Shown in pieces: positions 33,150 to 45,057 of a stretch of DNA of 64,000 bases (positions within the stretch are counted from its first letter, which is position 1; every line of letters starts with the position of its first letter). Origin of the DNA: Lithobates sylvaticus (taxonomy: Eukaryota > Chordata > Amphibia > Anura > Ranidae). A program made the translations under genes and the position numbers. The stretch lies in the NCBI GenBank assembly GCA_028564925.1, contig CM053029.1, positions 32,274,025 to 32,338,024 of the forward strand. The letters are read 5' to 3'. Below the pieces are notes generated by a model, which was not told the origin of the DNA, did not search any database, and worked only from the letters and a program-made list of their open reading frames with translations.

Positions 33150-34308
33150 CCTGGCATGGATTTAAAGGGGAATCCCTACACCAAAAAAACAGCGTGGGGG
33201 TATCCCCAAATCCATCTCAGACCCTTATCCGAGCACGCAGCCCGGCCGGTCAGGAAAGGGGGTGGGGACGAGCGAGTGCCCCCCCTCATGAGCTGTACCA
33301 GGCCGCGTGCCCTCAACATGGGGGGGTGCCCTAGGGAAAGGGGGGCCCTGCGGCACCCCCCACCCCAAAGCACCTTGTCCCCATGTTGATGAGGACAAGG
33401 GCCTCTTCCCGACAATCCTGGCTGTTGGTTGTCCGGGAGCCTCCTTTAATAAGGGGGCCGGTATCGATGTACCCCTACCCATTCACCTAAGGGAAAAAAG
33501 TGTAAATAAAAAAACGACACAATTTTTTAAAATGTGTCTGTGTTTGACCCTCGGCCTGGCTTCCTGGACTTCCTGCTACTTGGTTCATCCACTTACGCAC
33601 CTACGGACTATCTCCCAGTGTGTAACCTGGTCCCTCTACAGCCTCTGCCTTGTGTTGGTCCTGCCAGGTGTCTACTTCCAGTGCAGCTTCATCTCCACAC
33701 GGTCAACAGCCTTACTGCACACCACCTGCAACCCACCTGCTGGCAACCCGTGCATCTTTGTGCCAGGTGCCTCCTGTACCCATTCCAGGGGCATCGTGCA
33801 CCTAGTCGCAAGGGGAGCAGCTCTCAGCATCTCGGCCCGGGTGAGTACCTGTGACAGGTACAATGTACCCGTTACCAATTCACATAGGGGGGGCCGGGAT
33901 CTGGGGGTCCCCTTGTTAAAGGGGGCTTTCAGATTCCGATAAGCCATTTTTTTTTATTTTGGTGCACGGTTCCCCTTAAAATCCATACCAGACCAGAAAG
34001 GTTTCAAATTTGGTGCAGGGTTCCCCTTACTATCCATACCAGACCTGAAGGGCCTGGTATGGATTTTAGGGGGACCCCCACGCAATTCTTTTTTTAAATT
34101 TTGGTTCGGTGTTCCCCTTATTATTCATGTTGTTTTTTTCAATGAGTTTTATCTATATTGCCGAGACCCGACAATTCATTACAGCTGCGATCAGTTGTAA
34201 TTTACTTTTTTTCCTTTAGAAATGTCATTTTGCTGTGGTACTGTTCTAAACATGGGAAAACGTGCCATTTTACAGGTATACTATAGACACCCCCAGGCAC
34301 TATATTTA
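33150..34308. mobile_element. Foldback hAT-family fragment (left part)
   Basis: Blocks CCCTTATCCGAGCACGCA, CCATGTTGATGAGGACAAGG, GGGGGCCGGGATCTGGGGGT and CAGATTCCGATAAGCC match the 21050-24405 element. 33530-33850 is unrelated Pro/Leu/Cys-type sequence with an open 211-codon frame that has no recognisable domain. The element continues beyond the L1 insertion at 40599-40885. Confidence 0.6.
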
Positions 34309-34995
34309 CTTTCCAAAATTTTTTATTTTAGAATAAACAGAAGTACAATCAAAAATATAGAGTTACAGTATCCCAAACAAAATGACAAACGGAAGGTGAC
34401 AATAAAGGGGATACAAATACTAGTCCATGTGAAGAGTGATCACGCTGTGTACTTATATTAGGGATTCAAATCTTGACTGGTTGCCAGTAGGCTGGGAAAG
34501 TAGATTGAGCTGTTTAGTTTCAGCCCCAGCCCTCTCCGCCATGGGGATCACACTGTGTCAGAGGGGGCTGGTACCACACCCTACTAGCAATGCGCAGCTT
34601 TTCAAACTCCAAGGACAAGGTAACCGTGCTTGCGTGTCAGGCAGCAGACCAAACACTGCATGATCCTCCGCCTGAGAACCGGCTATTTTCACCTGAGCTA
34701 ATCAGGAACACCTTTATCTCGACAGCGTCCTTGAGATACACTGACCCGAATTGCGTCCATAATGGAAAAACATAAGTAAAAAGAAATAGAAAAAGTAGAT
34801 AAAGATATAGAAAGGGAAAGAAAAGGAGGTATAGTAAGAAAGGGAAAGGAGCACCATTACCCATCCAAAAGAAGAGTCATGTTTATGACAAGAAGGGAAA
34901 GTTGGATATTCCCATTAGTTGGGCCCACGGTTCCCAGGTGGCTTCAAATTTTTCAGATGTGTCCTGTAATAGACTGGTTAGTTTTTCCTGAGACA

Positions 34996-37900
34996 TTACC
35001 CACAAAATTTTCCTTTTAGCCATTGAGAGAGATATGCTCTGTGTTTTCTATTAGAGGGCTTAGATATGTGTGGGATGGATTCATGTAGGAGGGCCACCAA
35101 GGGGGACCTGGGGACAGAAGAGCCAACCAATGTATCAATCATATTAAAGATTTTTTTCCAGAAGGATCGAATCTTCGGGCATTCCCACCATATATGTGAC
35201 ATTGTACCGAAAAGCTGGCAACCTCGGAAGCATAGGGGGCTGGTAGCCGGAAACATGGAGGCTATTCTGAAAGGTGTGTAGTACCATCTGGTCATTACTT
35301 TTAGGCCCGCTTCCATCAGTGTGGTATTAAGAATTCCCCGGAATGATTTAGCGCATTCAGAATGCCATTTCTCTTTGGTCCAAAGGAAATTTAAGTCTGT
35401 TTCCCAGGCGACCATAAAGGACGTCTTGGAGACAGGAGCAGTAAGTGATGTGTAGACCGTGGAGATCCCCCCTTTCTGGTCCATGGCCTGACCGCACCAT
35501 ATTTCGTAATCCGTGAATGCTGGCGTGGTAGAATTGCCTTTACATAGGGATTGCAGAAAGTGGTGAATTTGATGGAACCGAAACAGTTCAGAGTTGGGGA
35601 GGTCAAGTCTTTTAATGCAGTGTTTAAGAGTGAGCAGTCCTGCAGCTGTAAAGAAGTGTCCTATTCTATAGAGGCCCTTATCAACTCACCATTTAAAGGC
35701 CAGGACGTTTCTGCCTGGGGGGAATTGTGGGTTGTTAAATATGTGGGTCAAGGGTTTGTATGCAGAGACAAGTGAAGGTGAAGAACGTAAGGAGTCCCAT
35801 AGGGCGAAGGAGTGGGACAGTGTAGGGGAGAGAATCGGGGGTCTATTCTTCTGAGGGGTCCACAATAAGAAGTCTAGAGTAAAGTGGGGAACTGCGTGTT
35901 TTTCTATTTGGATCCAATCAGGCTTTTCAAATTTGGAATAAACCATCGATATTTGGGCAAGCCTGGCTTCTTGATAATATCTATATAAATGAGGGAGACC
36001 CAAGCCCCCTCTTTTCCTGTGCGCATAAAGGATTCCTTATTCAATCTGTACCCTGCCTTGCCCCAAACGAACTTCAGAAGCTTACTTTGGAAGGTTTTGA
36101 TGTGGTCTTTCCGAATGGGAATGGGGAGGGATCGAAAGAGATACAGTAATCTAGGAAGTAATGTCATCTTGATGGCATTTATCTTTCCTAGCCAGGAAAT
36201 GGTATGCTGTGCCCAGTTGCGCAGGTCTGTTTCTAATTTACGGTACATGGGAGGATAGTTGTGACTGTATAGACTTTCAATTTTAGCTGTGAGGTTAATA
36301 CCCAAGTATCTGATGGAGGATTCACTCCATTGAAATTGAAAGGATTGTTTCAGGAGATCTACTGTAGGGGTGTCCAGGGAGACATTAAGGGCTTGCGATT
36401 TGGAATAGTTCACCTGAAGGCCTGATAACGTAGAAAAGGTGCTTAGCAAAGAGCATAGATTGGGGAGAGAGATAATGGGAGAGGTAATGAATAGCATAAT
36501 GTCGTCCGCAAAGAGGCCATATTTATGAGTTTGGGGACCACAGGAGACCCCTTTGATGTCCGGGTTTTGACGAATCGCTATGGCGAGCGTCTCTATTGCT
36601 ATAGCAAAAATTTGTGGCGACAATGGGCAACCCTGTCTGGTTCCCTGTCTTATCGATATGGGTTTAGAATAGAAGCCTTGGATCCTAACTTTTGCAGAGG
36701 GAGTGGAGTAAAGTGCCTGTATGAGGGCCATAAATCGTGGACCAAAACCCCATCGCTTTAATATGGTGAAGATGTAGGGCCAGGAAACGGAATCAAAGGC
36801 CTTTTGTAGGTCCAGCGATAGGAGCATTCCCGACTGTTTGGGGCCACCATCCCAGTTAGTTTGGAGAATAGACATTACATCAATTGTCCTCCATATCTGG
36901 TCTGGGCCTTGTCTGCCCGGGATGAAACCCACCTGATCCTTATGAATGTAAGTATTAATGAAGGTAGCAATGCGGTTGGCGGTAATTTTGGTCAGGATCT
37001 TGACGTCGCAGTTAATTAAGGAGATGGGGTTGTAGTTCCCAACTTCTTTCGGATTTTTGTTCGGTTTTGGGATAAATGCATCATTAAGCTGAGGATCAAG
37101 TGGGTTACCTTTCGTTGTGCAGTTAAAGAATTTAGATAAGTATGGGGCTAAAATGTCAGCAAACGTTTTGTAGTAAGGGTTCGATAGGCCATCCGGCCCA
37201 GGGGCAGAGCCAGTTTTCAGGGTTTTTATTGTTTCTAAAACTTCCCCTTCTGTGAAAGGGGCTTCTAGACTGTCTTTGTGTTCAGTGGATAGTTTCGGGA
37301 TGGGGAGATTGTCAAGAAAAGCGTTTATGGTGGAGTCAGTTGAGGGAGGAGACGGTGAATACAGTTTGTTGTAGAACTCATAAAATGAGTCCATATTCTT
37401 GGAGGGATTAGCTGTGGTGCCTTGGCTTGGGATTTGTATTTTCGGCATTGTGTACGTTTTTAGTCTGGGTGTCAATTTGGAAGCCAACATGGAGTCCATC
37501 TTGTCTCCTTGCGTGTAAAACCGATTTTGGGACCAGCGGATTTGTTTTTCGGCTCTAGCTGTCAGAACTAGGTTGAGTTCCAACCTGGCCTTGTCAAGCT
37601 GAGGAATCAAGGAGGGGGAGGGATTCAGTTTGTGCTGCGACTTGAGTGTAGTGTATTCAGTTTCTAGTCTTTTGATGTCTGCTTCCCTTTCTCTCTTGAT
37701 GGAGGAAGCAAGTCTGATGAATTCCCCTCTAATGAAGGCTTTATGAGCTGCCCAAAGTGTTTCAGCTGAAACGTTCCCCTGATCATTGAATTTGAAGTAT
37801 TCCTCAATTGATTTTTTTAACATTGTTACTCGAATAAGATTAGAGAGAATGGACTCGTTGAGTCTCCACTGTCTCTGGTCCGGTCGGTTGTAGTGGGATT

Positions 37901-38671
37901 GAAGAGTCATAACCACCATGGAGTGATCAGATAAGCTAGAATCAGCAATGTGAGATTTCAAAATGAGCGGGATTGTTTGGGATTGGACCAGGAGATGAGC
38001 AATCCTGGCATAGGTGTTGTGTGGGTGGGAGAAATGGGTGTAGTCTCTTCTATTGGGGTTCAGCTCCCTCCAGACGTCCGCCAACCCCTTTGCATGTATC
38101 AGTTTCGCTACCTTGAGGCTTTCGTTGGAAGGGCGGGTAAGCTGTGCATTCAGAGGTCTAGACTTGTCTAGTCCTTGATCAAAGGCCACATTGGAGTCCC
38201 CCCCAAATATGACCGTACCCTCAAGCAGTGGGGTTAGGGTTTGAAGGAGGCGTCTGAAAAAGGCTGCTTGCCCCTTATTAGGAGAGTAGTAGGAAATTAT
38301 GGAGTATAGCTGACCATCTATTGTGCCTTTGACTAATAGGTATCTACGCTGTGGGTCTCTTTTATCAGAGATCCAAGTGAAGTTACATGTCTTTGCTATG
38401 GCCACTGCCACCCCTTTGGTTTTATTGTCCGCATTGGCCATATAAAATGTAGGGAAATGGGAGTGGATACATTTGGGGCTAAAGCTAGCGGGAAATGGGT
38501 TTCTTGCAGAAGGACGATGTCCAATTTAGACGACTTATATGTATTGAATACCTTTTTACGTTTGAGGGATGAATTTAATCCCTGTACATTATGGGTGGCT
38601 ACCCTCCAAACATTACGTGTGCGATCAGCCATGGACCTGGGAGGAGGGGGAGCTGCCCGAACCCGCATCAC
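34996..38671 (-). pseudogene. L1 ORF2 (endonuclease, reverse transcriptase), broken
   Basis: About 1225 codons. AP endonuclease: VATHNVQGLN, DIVLLQETHF, then after a frameshift near 38440 GGDSNVAF and SLSDHSMVV; the usual D after YARI is A (YARIAHLLV). RT: FIPKPNKNP, NYNPISLINCDVKILTK, LSLDLQKAFDSVSW, RQGTRQGCPLSP and FADDIMLF, with both catalytic Asp present. C-terminal Cys/His motif CFRGC...SHIWWEC near 35200. Other breaks: frameshift near 36000 and a TGA in place of Trp near 35690. The 845-codon frame 38441-35904 holds most of the enzyme. Not functional as it stands. Confidence 0.93.
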
Positions 38672-39102
38672 TTACCCTCTTTGCAGATTTGTGTAGAAAT
38701 GCCATATGAAAGCGCGGTAGACCATTCCTTCTGGCAGCGTTCGTCCGGTACTGCCGTGAGGTGGATCTGAAAAATAGAGAACGGGTAAGTAGTGCTCCAT
38801 AAAGGGTGGGAGGAAAGAGAGAGAGAAATAGAAAAAACAAAGATAAAGGAGTTTACTCCCGCCGAGGCGAGAGAAGGCCCAGGGGAGAGCAACGTCCTCA
38901 AAGGTCATCTCACCAAGAACCAAACACCAACCACAATGGTTGGACATCCTACTCCCTCGACAACCGAAGCAGTCAGAGGAGTAGGAGGAGGCGCATGTAA
39001 ACCACACCGCGCCCAAGCGCCCTAAAACCTACTATACTAGTGGCTGAACAGACAATAAACAGTCATGTTAGAGGAAAATCCAGTTCAGGTGGGGCCGTTG
39101 TG

Positions 39103-40246
39103 TCATGATCTTCTGGACTTGGTCTTGTTCCATAGGGGATTCGGGGGGCTCGTCGGGAGCGGGCGTTTGTTGGCACCTGGGAGGGATGAAGAGGCTTCTG
39201 TTTTCATTTCCCGTAAGATGATTTTTAGATTGAGAAGTAGTTGTTCACCCGATACAAAGGTGGAAAAGGAGTGTTGCTGACCTTTGTGAGCGAACTTAAC
39301 CGCAAATGGGAAGGCCCATTTGTACTTAATATCCTTCTGGGTCATAGCCGTCAAAATTGGCTTAAGGGCTCTTCTCCGTTGAATGGTAGAGGGGAAGAGG
39401 TCTGCAAATATCTGGACGGGGTGACCTTGGCAGGTGACCTGGGGGAGAGCCCGGGCCTGTTTCATCACGGACTCCTTCACAGCATAGTAAAGCGACTTGA
39501 CAATGATGTCCCTGGGAGAGCAGTCCTTCCTGGGTGGGCCCAAGGCTCTGTGTACCCTGTCTAACTCAAGGCGAGCCGGCGGAATGTTCGGCACGTGCAA
39601 CTTAATCAAGTATTGTGTGGCAGTGGTAACGTCAGTGATCATTTCAGGCAGGCCTCTGATTCTAAAGTTTAGTCTCCTAGACCTATTTTCCAAGTCGTCA
39701 ATACGTGAAAACGCAGTGTCCAGTTGGTCTTGCAGTGTTTGGATGAGGCCTGAATTCTGAAAGGATACTGCAGCTGTCTGTTCCAGTCTGTCTTCAATGG
39801 CGTCCATCCTGGAGCCAATGTTCTGTAGGTCCGCTGTAGGTCCGCTTTGATTTCTCCCGTAATGGCAGCAGCGTTAGCAGCTAGAAGAGTAGAGAATTTG
39901 AGGAATAGATCATCCACTGTGATCTGAGGAAGTTGTGAGATGGGTCCATGAGGGCAAGAAGCTGTGGGACTGCTGGGGATAAGGCCTGATCCCCAAAAGA
40001 GTGACTGAGCAGGGATTCTGTGGAAGCAGGGGAGGGATTCTGGGGATGAGTTCCGATGCTATATGTCCCTGGGGGAAAATGTGGGAAAGCAGGGGAATTT
40101 CCAGTTTTGTGATCTGGAGTTGATTCCAGATGTAGATGTGAGGGCACAGGGGCTGCAGCAGCCATGGCGGCCATCTTGGGACACCCGATTTGTGAGGCGG
40201 CAGAGAATTTGGGCTTTAGGCTCCTCCTGACCCCAAATTTCTGCAT
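39103..40246 (-). pseudogene. L1 ORF1 (RNA-binding chaperone), frame-broken
   Basis: ORF1p trimerises and coats L1 RNA. The N-terminal Pro/Ser-rich part (from MAAMAAAAPVPSHLHLES) is in one frame to about 39950. A coiled-coil-like region DDLFLKFSTLLAANAAAI...DRLEQTAAVSFQNSGLIQTL follows, then an RRM-like part (RRLNFRIRGLPEMI...LDRVHRALGPPRKDCSPRDI) and the CTD (FADLFPSTIQRRRALKPI). The 234-codon frame at 39807-39103 holds the last two domains. A tandem duplication of GTAGGTCCGCT (about 39830-39852 on plus) causes one frameshift; another lies near 39950. An apparent start Met at 39807 is internal. Confidence 0.88.
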
Positions 40247-40598
40247 GCAGAGTGCTTCCTATAGAAGAGGGGGTATGGGGTACCTTGCTGTGTGTCCTCC
40301 TGCTGTATTCTGTGAGAGATATTAGCCCCTTCGTGGCCTAGAGAAGTCCGGCGGCCATCTTGGTACACCCTGCGTGTACTGCGGCCTCTGTGTGGGGTTC
40401 TATGGCCGGTTCGGGCGGCCGAAAAAGTGAATGGGGAGGGTCACCGGGTGGCGGAGGTCCCAGTTAGCTATCCGGATGCCGGAAAACAGCGCTGGGTGGC
40501 ACTCAGTGGGCGCTGTAGGCTCGGTGTGGCGCGGAGCTCCCGGCTTAAGCGGCCATCTTGGAGCTCTCGCGCATGCGCACTCCCAGGCACTATATTTA

Positions 40599-40885
40599 AA
40601 GGAATATTTTTTTATTTTTATTGTTTCACTTTAAGCATTATTAAAATCACTGCTCCCGGAAAAACAGACGTTTTTAAACTTTTTTTTGCATTGATGCATG
40701 TCCCCTGGGGCAGGACCCAGGTCCCCAAACACTTTTTATGGCAATAACTTGCATATAAGCCTAAAATGAGCACTTTTGATTTTTCATGTTCGTGTCCCAT
40801 AGACTTTAACGGTGTTCGCGTGTTCGTCCACGTTTTTTGCCTGTTCGCAAGTTCTGGTGCGAACTGAACCGGGGGGGCATCCTTA
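40599..40885. mobile_element. Foldback hAT-family fragment (right part, after L1)
   Basis: Continues the sequence broken at 34308 (TACAGGTATACTATAGACAC, CCCAGGCACTATATTTA | AAGGAATATT...) through CCCCTGGGGCAGGACCCAGG to TGCGAACTGAACCGGGGGGG, a strongly conserved amphibian repeat segment. Confidence 0.6.
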
Positions 40886-40887
40886 GT

Positions 40888-41797
40888 AGGTAGCTATGCA
40901 TATGATTAACGCTGCTAGGCTTTGTGTACCGGTTCATTGGAGGTCTACCTCTCCTCCTTCCTCCTTTAATGAAGGAGTGGATCTCTCGTATCAACCACAT
41001 AGCAGTGATGGAGGAGCTGATCTATACCGACCTCGACAAAATGTCCAAACACTCAACCATATGGGCAGCTTGGAATACATATCGAGAGTCTCAGTCATAC
41101 CAAGAGCTAATACAGCATAGCAAGTGACATGTCCCGTGATGGGGACTCGGGTGAAACTGAACTTCGCATTCCTCTTTTACTTGCCACAAGATAAGTACTT
41201 ACATGATATGGACGGAGAGGGTAGTTGGTTCCTTCTCCTCCTACCCTTGATAGCATAGCAGTGATGGATGGGGACAGGGCTGGGACAAGGGGTGGGCAGG
41301 AGGGGTGGCAGCCCCTGGCGCAATGGTTTATTGCAGGGGTGGGGGGCACCCTGACCCTAAACCTAAGGGAAAGGGGGGCGCAGTTTGGCATCTTTGCCCT
41401 GGGCGCTGGATGACCTTGTCCCGGCACTGGATGGGGATAGTGGATTTGAGACAAAATGTGTTAACTGGTTTTTGCTCCTGCACCCTTCCGGATATATCAA
41501 GTGACCTAATCAATTGTGCTCCTCTTTATCCTGTTCTTATTAGCTAGATACAGTATCTCATGGTTATTTTCTACAACAAATTTACATTGGTAGAATATTA
41601 TTCAGCATAGCTAATCACGTATTTCATGCGCTGGGTAACTCCCTCTGATCTTACTAACCATGTAGGCTTAAGGTGGAGTTGCATGTGTGTACTTTGTTTT
41701 GTATTTCTATGTACCTGCTTACATGCAGTGATGTTTGTGGAGTCATTTATTGTAATTTGGAGTGAAAACCTTTAATAAAAATCTTTAGGTAACAAAA
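40888..41797 (+). mobile_element. L1-type LINE, 3' fragment
   Basis: 40895-41127 encodes the ORF2 C-terminus: MINAARLCVPVHWRST...LNEWISRINHIAVMEELI...WAAWNTYRESQ, stop at 41125-41127, closely matching the C-terminus in the 53673-55060 fragment. It needs one frame change near 40972. The 3' UTR then runs to AATAAAAATCTTTAGGTAAC and a short A-run near 41797. Severely 5'-truncated copy, opposite strand to the L1 next to it. Confidence 0.8.
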
Positions 41798-41799
41798 AA

Positions 41800-42600
41800 G
41801 GAATATAAAAGATATCCAACGTAAGATTAGAAAAAAACATAAACAAAGAGAATGTATAATAGCACAATATGCAACCTCAATAAAATGTATTATTGGATTT
41901 TGCATGAATCTATAAGACTATAATACTTGTCAGCATGACAAATCATATTTTTTTTTTTGCAAAAAAAATAAAAATTCCCTTTTCTCGCCATGAGAATTGA
42001 TTTCTAGGTTAAAAGATCGCAGTGTCTGTGATTATGCCTCCCCCCAGGGTGATCAGCATTCTGTGATAGACTCATTGACTTATGACTGCTTACAGGCAAA
42101 GTCACCACCTAGAGTCATAATGACTGGTTGTGACCCATTTGCACTTTTTCAGTCGTTCGGTATAGGTTCTTGATGATTGCAAGCTCTTGGAACCCGTTCA
42201 CAAGGTCACATGTCACGGGCAAAGCTCAGGATATAAAGGCTGCTGCAAACACTCCCAGCGGACTGGTATCTAGATTCATAGGTAAACAGAAGTACTCTTG
42301 GGTAACTCCGCAGTGTGTCCTTTAGTCTTCTGTGTGACTCCAGACCCTCCGAAATTATGAAGAAAATTTTGAGAAATTCTTTTGCTGAGCTATACGGCGT
42401 TCCTTCTCGGTTTATGTTTCAGCCTGCCTGATCTGATAAAGAAAAAGGAAATAACTTGGCCACCTGCCAAAAGCAATACGGCATTTGTAGACACTTGTCA
42501 CATTTGTAGTTTCCTCTCTACGTCTTCTCACCGCGTCCCGGGGACAAGGACGACGCTTCTGGGGACAAGGTAATGGACCGACTTCTGAGGGAGATAACTA
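41800..42600 (+). other. Low-repeat stretch, candidate host DNA
   Basis: No TE signature that I recognise. 41800-42000 is AT-rich. 42000-42600 has ordinary composition with a candidate core promoter at 42232. Frame 42382-42573 (start MLSYTAFLLGLCF) has a hydrophobic start like a signal peptide but no recognised family. Another frame starts at 42357 (MKKILRNSFAELYG, 24 codons). Neither is supported as a gene. Confidence 0.3.
42232..42238 (+). promoter_or_regulatory. Candidate TATA box
   Basis: TATAAAG within GGATATAAAGGCTGCTGC matches the vertebrate TATA context (TATAAAGG with GC-rich flank). About 30 bp downstream is CCCAGCGGACTGG, and a splice-donor-like AG|GTAAAC lies at about 42280. A further donor-like AAG|GTAATG is at about 42570. 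Confidence 0.3.
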
Positions 42601-42656
42601 GGGTTATATATCACAATATTAGGGGTACATTCATTTTTAGCACAGTCATTCTCTGT

Positions 42657-42676
42657 GGGGGGGGGGGGGGGGGGGT
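42657..42676 (+). repeat. Long G homopolymer
   Basis: A run of about 19 G; a likely site of assembly or length error. Confidence 0.9.
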
Positions 42677-42689
42677 CACCTCTGAAAAT

Positions 42690-43078
42690 AAGTAAAAGTA
42701 AGATAACGTTAGGGGGCTAAGGTAATTGTAAAGGTAATTGTAAAGGTAAGCAACCTTAACCCCCTAACTTCACCTTAACCTCTACCTTAGTCTCCCAACT
42801 TTATCTTCACCATTACTTTAGCTCCATTACATTTTAATATTTACCTTTATATTACCATTTTTCTTTATGTTAACCTTTAGCTTACCCCCCAACTTTACCT
42901 TAACTTTACTTTACTTTACCTTAACTTTTTTAGTTTTTTTTTGTTTCACAAAGTTTTATTGGGTGAATAATAAAACAAATGACAACATAGTATATTTAAC
43001 TTTTGCCTTAGCCCCCTTATTTTATCTTAACCTTTAGCTTACCCCCTATCTTTACCTTAACTTTTACCTTAGCCCATA
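42690..43078 (+). repeat. CCTTAACCTTTACC-type degenerate tandem repeat
   Basis: Irregular units of CTTTACCTTAACCTTTAGCT plus TACCCCCTAA. The same family resumes at 44840-45057 and 51723-51965, which suggests one ancient array split by later insertions. Confidence 0.75.
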
Positions 43079-43138
43079 TGTGTGCGCAGCCTATTGCATT
43101 AGGGTGTGCACCCCAAAGCTCAAACACATATGCACAGT

Positions 43139-44530
43139 AGGGTAGTGGATGGTGTCAGTAGAGCAGTGGATGGTGTCAGTAGAGCAGTGGATGGTGTCAG
43201 TAGAGCAGTGGATGGTGTCAGCAGAGCAGTGAACCGTGTCAGTAGAGCAGTAGTTGGTGTCAGTAGAGCAGGAGATGGTGTCAGTAGAGCAGGAGATGGT
43301 GTCAGTAGAGCAGGAGATGGTGTCAGTAGAGCAGGAGATGGTGTCAGTAGAGCAGGAGATGGTGTCAGTAGAGCAGTGGATGGTGTCAGTAGAGCAGTGG
43401 ATGGTGTCAGTAGAGCAGTGGATGGTGTCAGTAGGGCAGTGGATGGTGTCAGTAGAGCAGTGGATGGTGTCAGTAGGGCAGTAGATGGTGTCAGTAGAGC
43501 AGTTGATGGTGTCAGTAGAGCAGTGGATGGTGTCAGTAGAGCAGTGGATGGTGTCAGTAGGGCAGTGGATGGTGTCAGTAGGGCAGTGGACGGTGTCAGT
43601 AGAGCAGTGGATGGTGTCAGTAGGGCAGTAGATGGTGTCAGTAGGGCAGTAGATGGTGTCAGTAGAGCAGTTGATGGTGTCAGTAGAGCAGTTGATGGTG
43701 TCAGTAGAGCAGTTGATGGTGTCAGTAGAGCAGTGGATGGTGTCAGTAGGGCAGTGGATGGTGTCAGTAGGGCAGTGGACGGTGTCAGTAGAGCAGTGGA
43801 TGGTGTCAGTAGGGCAGTAGATGGTGTCAGTAGGGCAGTAGATGGTGTCAGTAGAGCAGTTGATGGTGTCAGTAGAGCAGTTGATGGTGTCAGTAGAGCA
43901 GTGGATGGTGTCAGTAGAGCAGTGGATGGTGTCAGTAGGGCAGTGGATGGTGTCAGTAGGGCAGTGGACGGTGTCAGTAGGGCAGTGGACGGTGTCAGTA
44001 GAGCAGTGGATGGTGTCAGTAGGGCAGTAGATGGTGTCAGTAGGGCAGTAGATGGTGTCAGTAGAGCAGTTGATGGTGTCAGTAGAGCAGTTGATGGTGT
44101 CAGTAGAGCAGTGGATGGTGTCAGTAGAGCAGTGGATGGTGTCAGTAGGGCAGTGGATGGTGTCAGTAGGGCAGTGGACGGTGTCAGTAGAGCAGTGGAT
44201 GGTGTCAGTAGGGCAGTAGATGGTGTCAGTAGGGCAGTAGATGGTGTCAGTAGAGCAGTTGATGGTGTCAGTAGAGCAGTTGATGGTGTCAGTAGAGCAG
44301 TTGATGGTGTCAGTAGAGCAGTTGATGGTGTCAGTAGAGCAGTTGATGGTGTCAGTAGAGCAGTGGATGGTGTCAGTAGAGCAGTGGACGGTGTCAGTAG
44401 AGCAGTGGACGGTGTCAGTAGAGCAGTGAACAGTGTCAGTAGAGCAGTGGATGGTGTCAGTAGAGCAGTGGATGGTGTCAGTAGGGAAGTGGATGGTGTC
44501 AGTAGAGCAGTGGACAGTGTTAGCAGGGAT
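43139..44530 (+). repeat. 21-bp minisatellite with higher-order structure
   Basis: About 66 units of GGTGTCAGTAGAGCAGTGGA(T). Variant units (GTGGAT, GTAGAT, GTTGAT, GTGGAC, GGGCAG) recur in the same order in blocks of 8-10 units (starting about 43499, 43660, 43850, 44060), giving a higher-order repeat near 170-210 bp. Since 21 is a multiple of three, two plus frames are open, one encoding (VDGVSRA)n over 500 codons. There is no sign of a host gene around it. Confidence 0.95.
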
Positions 44531-44840
44531 GAGATTGGTGTCAGTAGTTTTTGTTTTTATTATTTTATTATGTTATTATTTTTTCCAATTATATATATAT
44601 TTTTTTAATAGATTTTTTTTTTTTTTTACAATATTATTATTATTTTTTTTTACAATTTGTTAGAAGCCCAATTGAGGGGCTCTGGTGAAATAGCAAAGAA
44701 AGAGACAGAGATTTCCTAGACCCTATCTCAGTAACCTCCACGGGGTAGGGTCGTTCATCAGGGGAAATCTGCAATGGACAGGGTTGATTAGGTTGTGCCC
44801 AGACACATCCGGCACACCCTGTGCGCAAGCCTATGCCTTA
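44531..44840. other. T-rich tract and element flank, no gene
   Basis: 44545-44660 is T-rich low complexity. 44660-44830 has no recognised family. GCACACCCTGTGCGCAAGCCTA near 44812 is loosely complementary to TGTGTGCGCAGCCTATTGCA near 43080, hinting that the minisatellite lies inside one transposon-like unit with decayed inverted ends. Confidence 0.35.
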
Positions 44841-45057
44841 GCCCCATTACATTTTAAGCTTTACCTTTTATATTACCATTTTTCTTTATTTTAACCTTTA
44901 GCGTACCCCCCCCCCTCCCCAACTTTACCTTAACTTTTACCTTAGCGCCCTAATTTTATCTTAACCTCTACATTAGTCCCCTAATTTTATCTTAACCTTT
45001 ACCTAAGCCCCTAACTCTACCTTTACCTTAGCCCCATTACATTATCTAAATCTTTAC
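44840..45057 (+). repeat. CCTTAACCTTTACC-type degenerate tandem repeat (continued)
   Basis: Same units as 42690-43078. It is cut by the hAT-like insertion at 45058. Confidence 0.7.

Larger units (their letters stand above)
34309..40581 (-). mobile_element. L1-type LINE (Tx1/L1 clade), near full length
   Basis: Bounded by a 17-bp exact duplication CCCAGGCACTATATTTA at 34292-34308 and 40582-40598. Reading the minus strand: GC-rich 5' UTR with a CAAGATGGCCGC block (40581 to about 40250), ORF1 (40246-39103), spacer, ORF2 (38671-34996), and a 3' UTR of about 690 bp ending in an A-rich TAAAATAAAAAATTTTGG. The 6273-bp length and exact TSD show a full-length target-primed insertion, younger than the foldback element it split. 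Both ORFs carry a few breaks. Confidence 0.92.

Noticed and set aside
33307-33942. 211-codon plus frame in a foldback-family fragment
   Set aside because: No recognisable domain, crosses repeat boundaries, and the ends are repeat sequence.
42382-42573. Small secreted-peptide gene starting MLSYTAFLLGLCF
   Set aside because: Hydrophobic start is suggestive but there is no cleavage site, cysteine pattern or family match; kept only as part of a candidate host region.
43139-44530. CRISPR-like array
   Set aside because: Units are contiguous with no unique spacers, and the setting is eukaryotic.
43106-44608. 500-codon (VDGVSRA)n frame as a repetitive protein gene
   Set aside because: Perfect 21-bp array with a second open frame, no promoter, no flanking conserved coding sequence.
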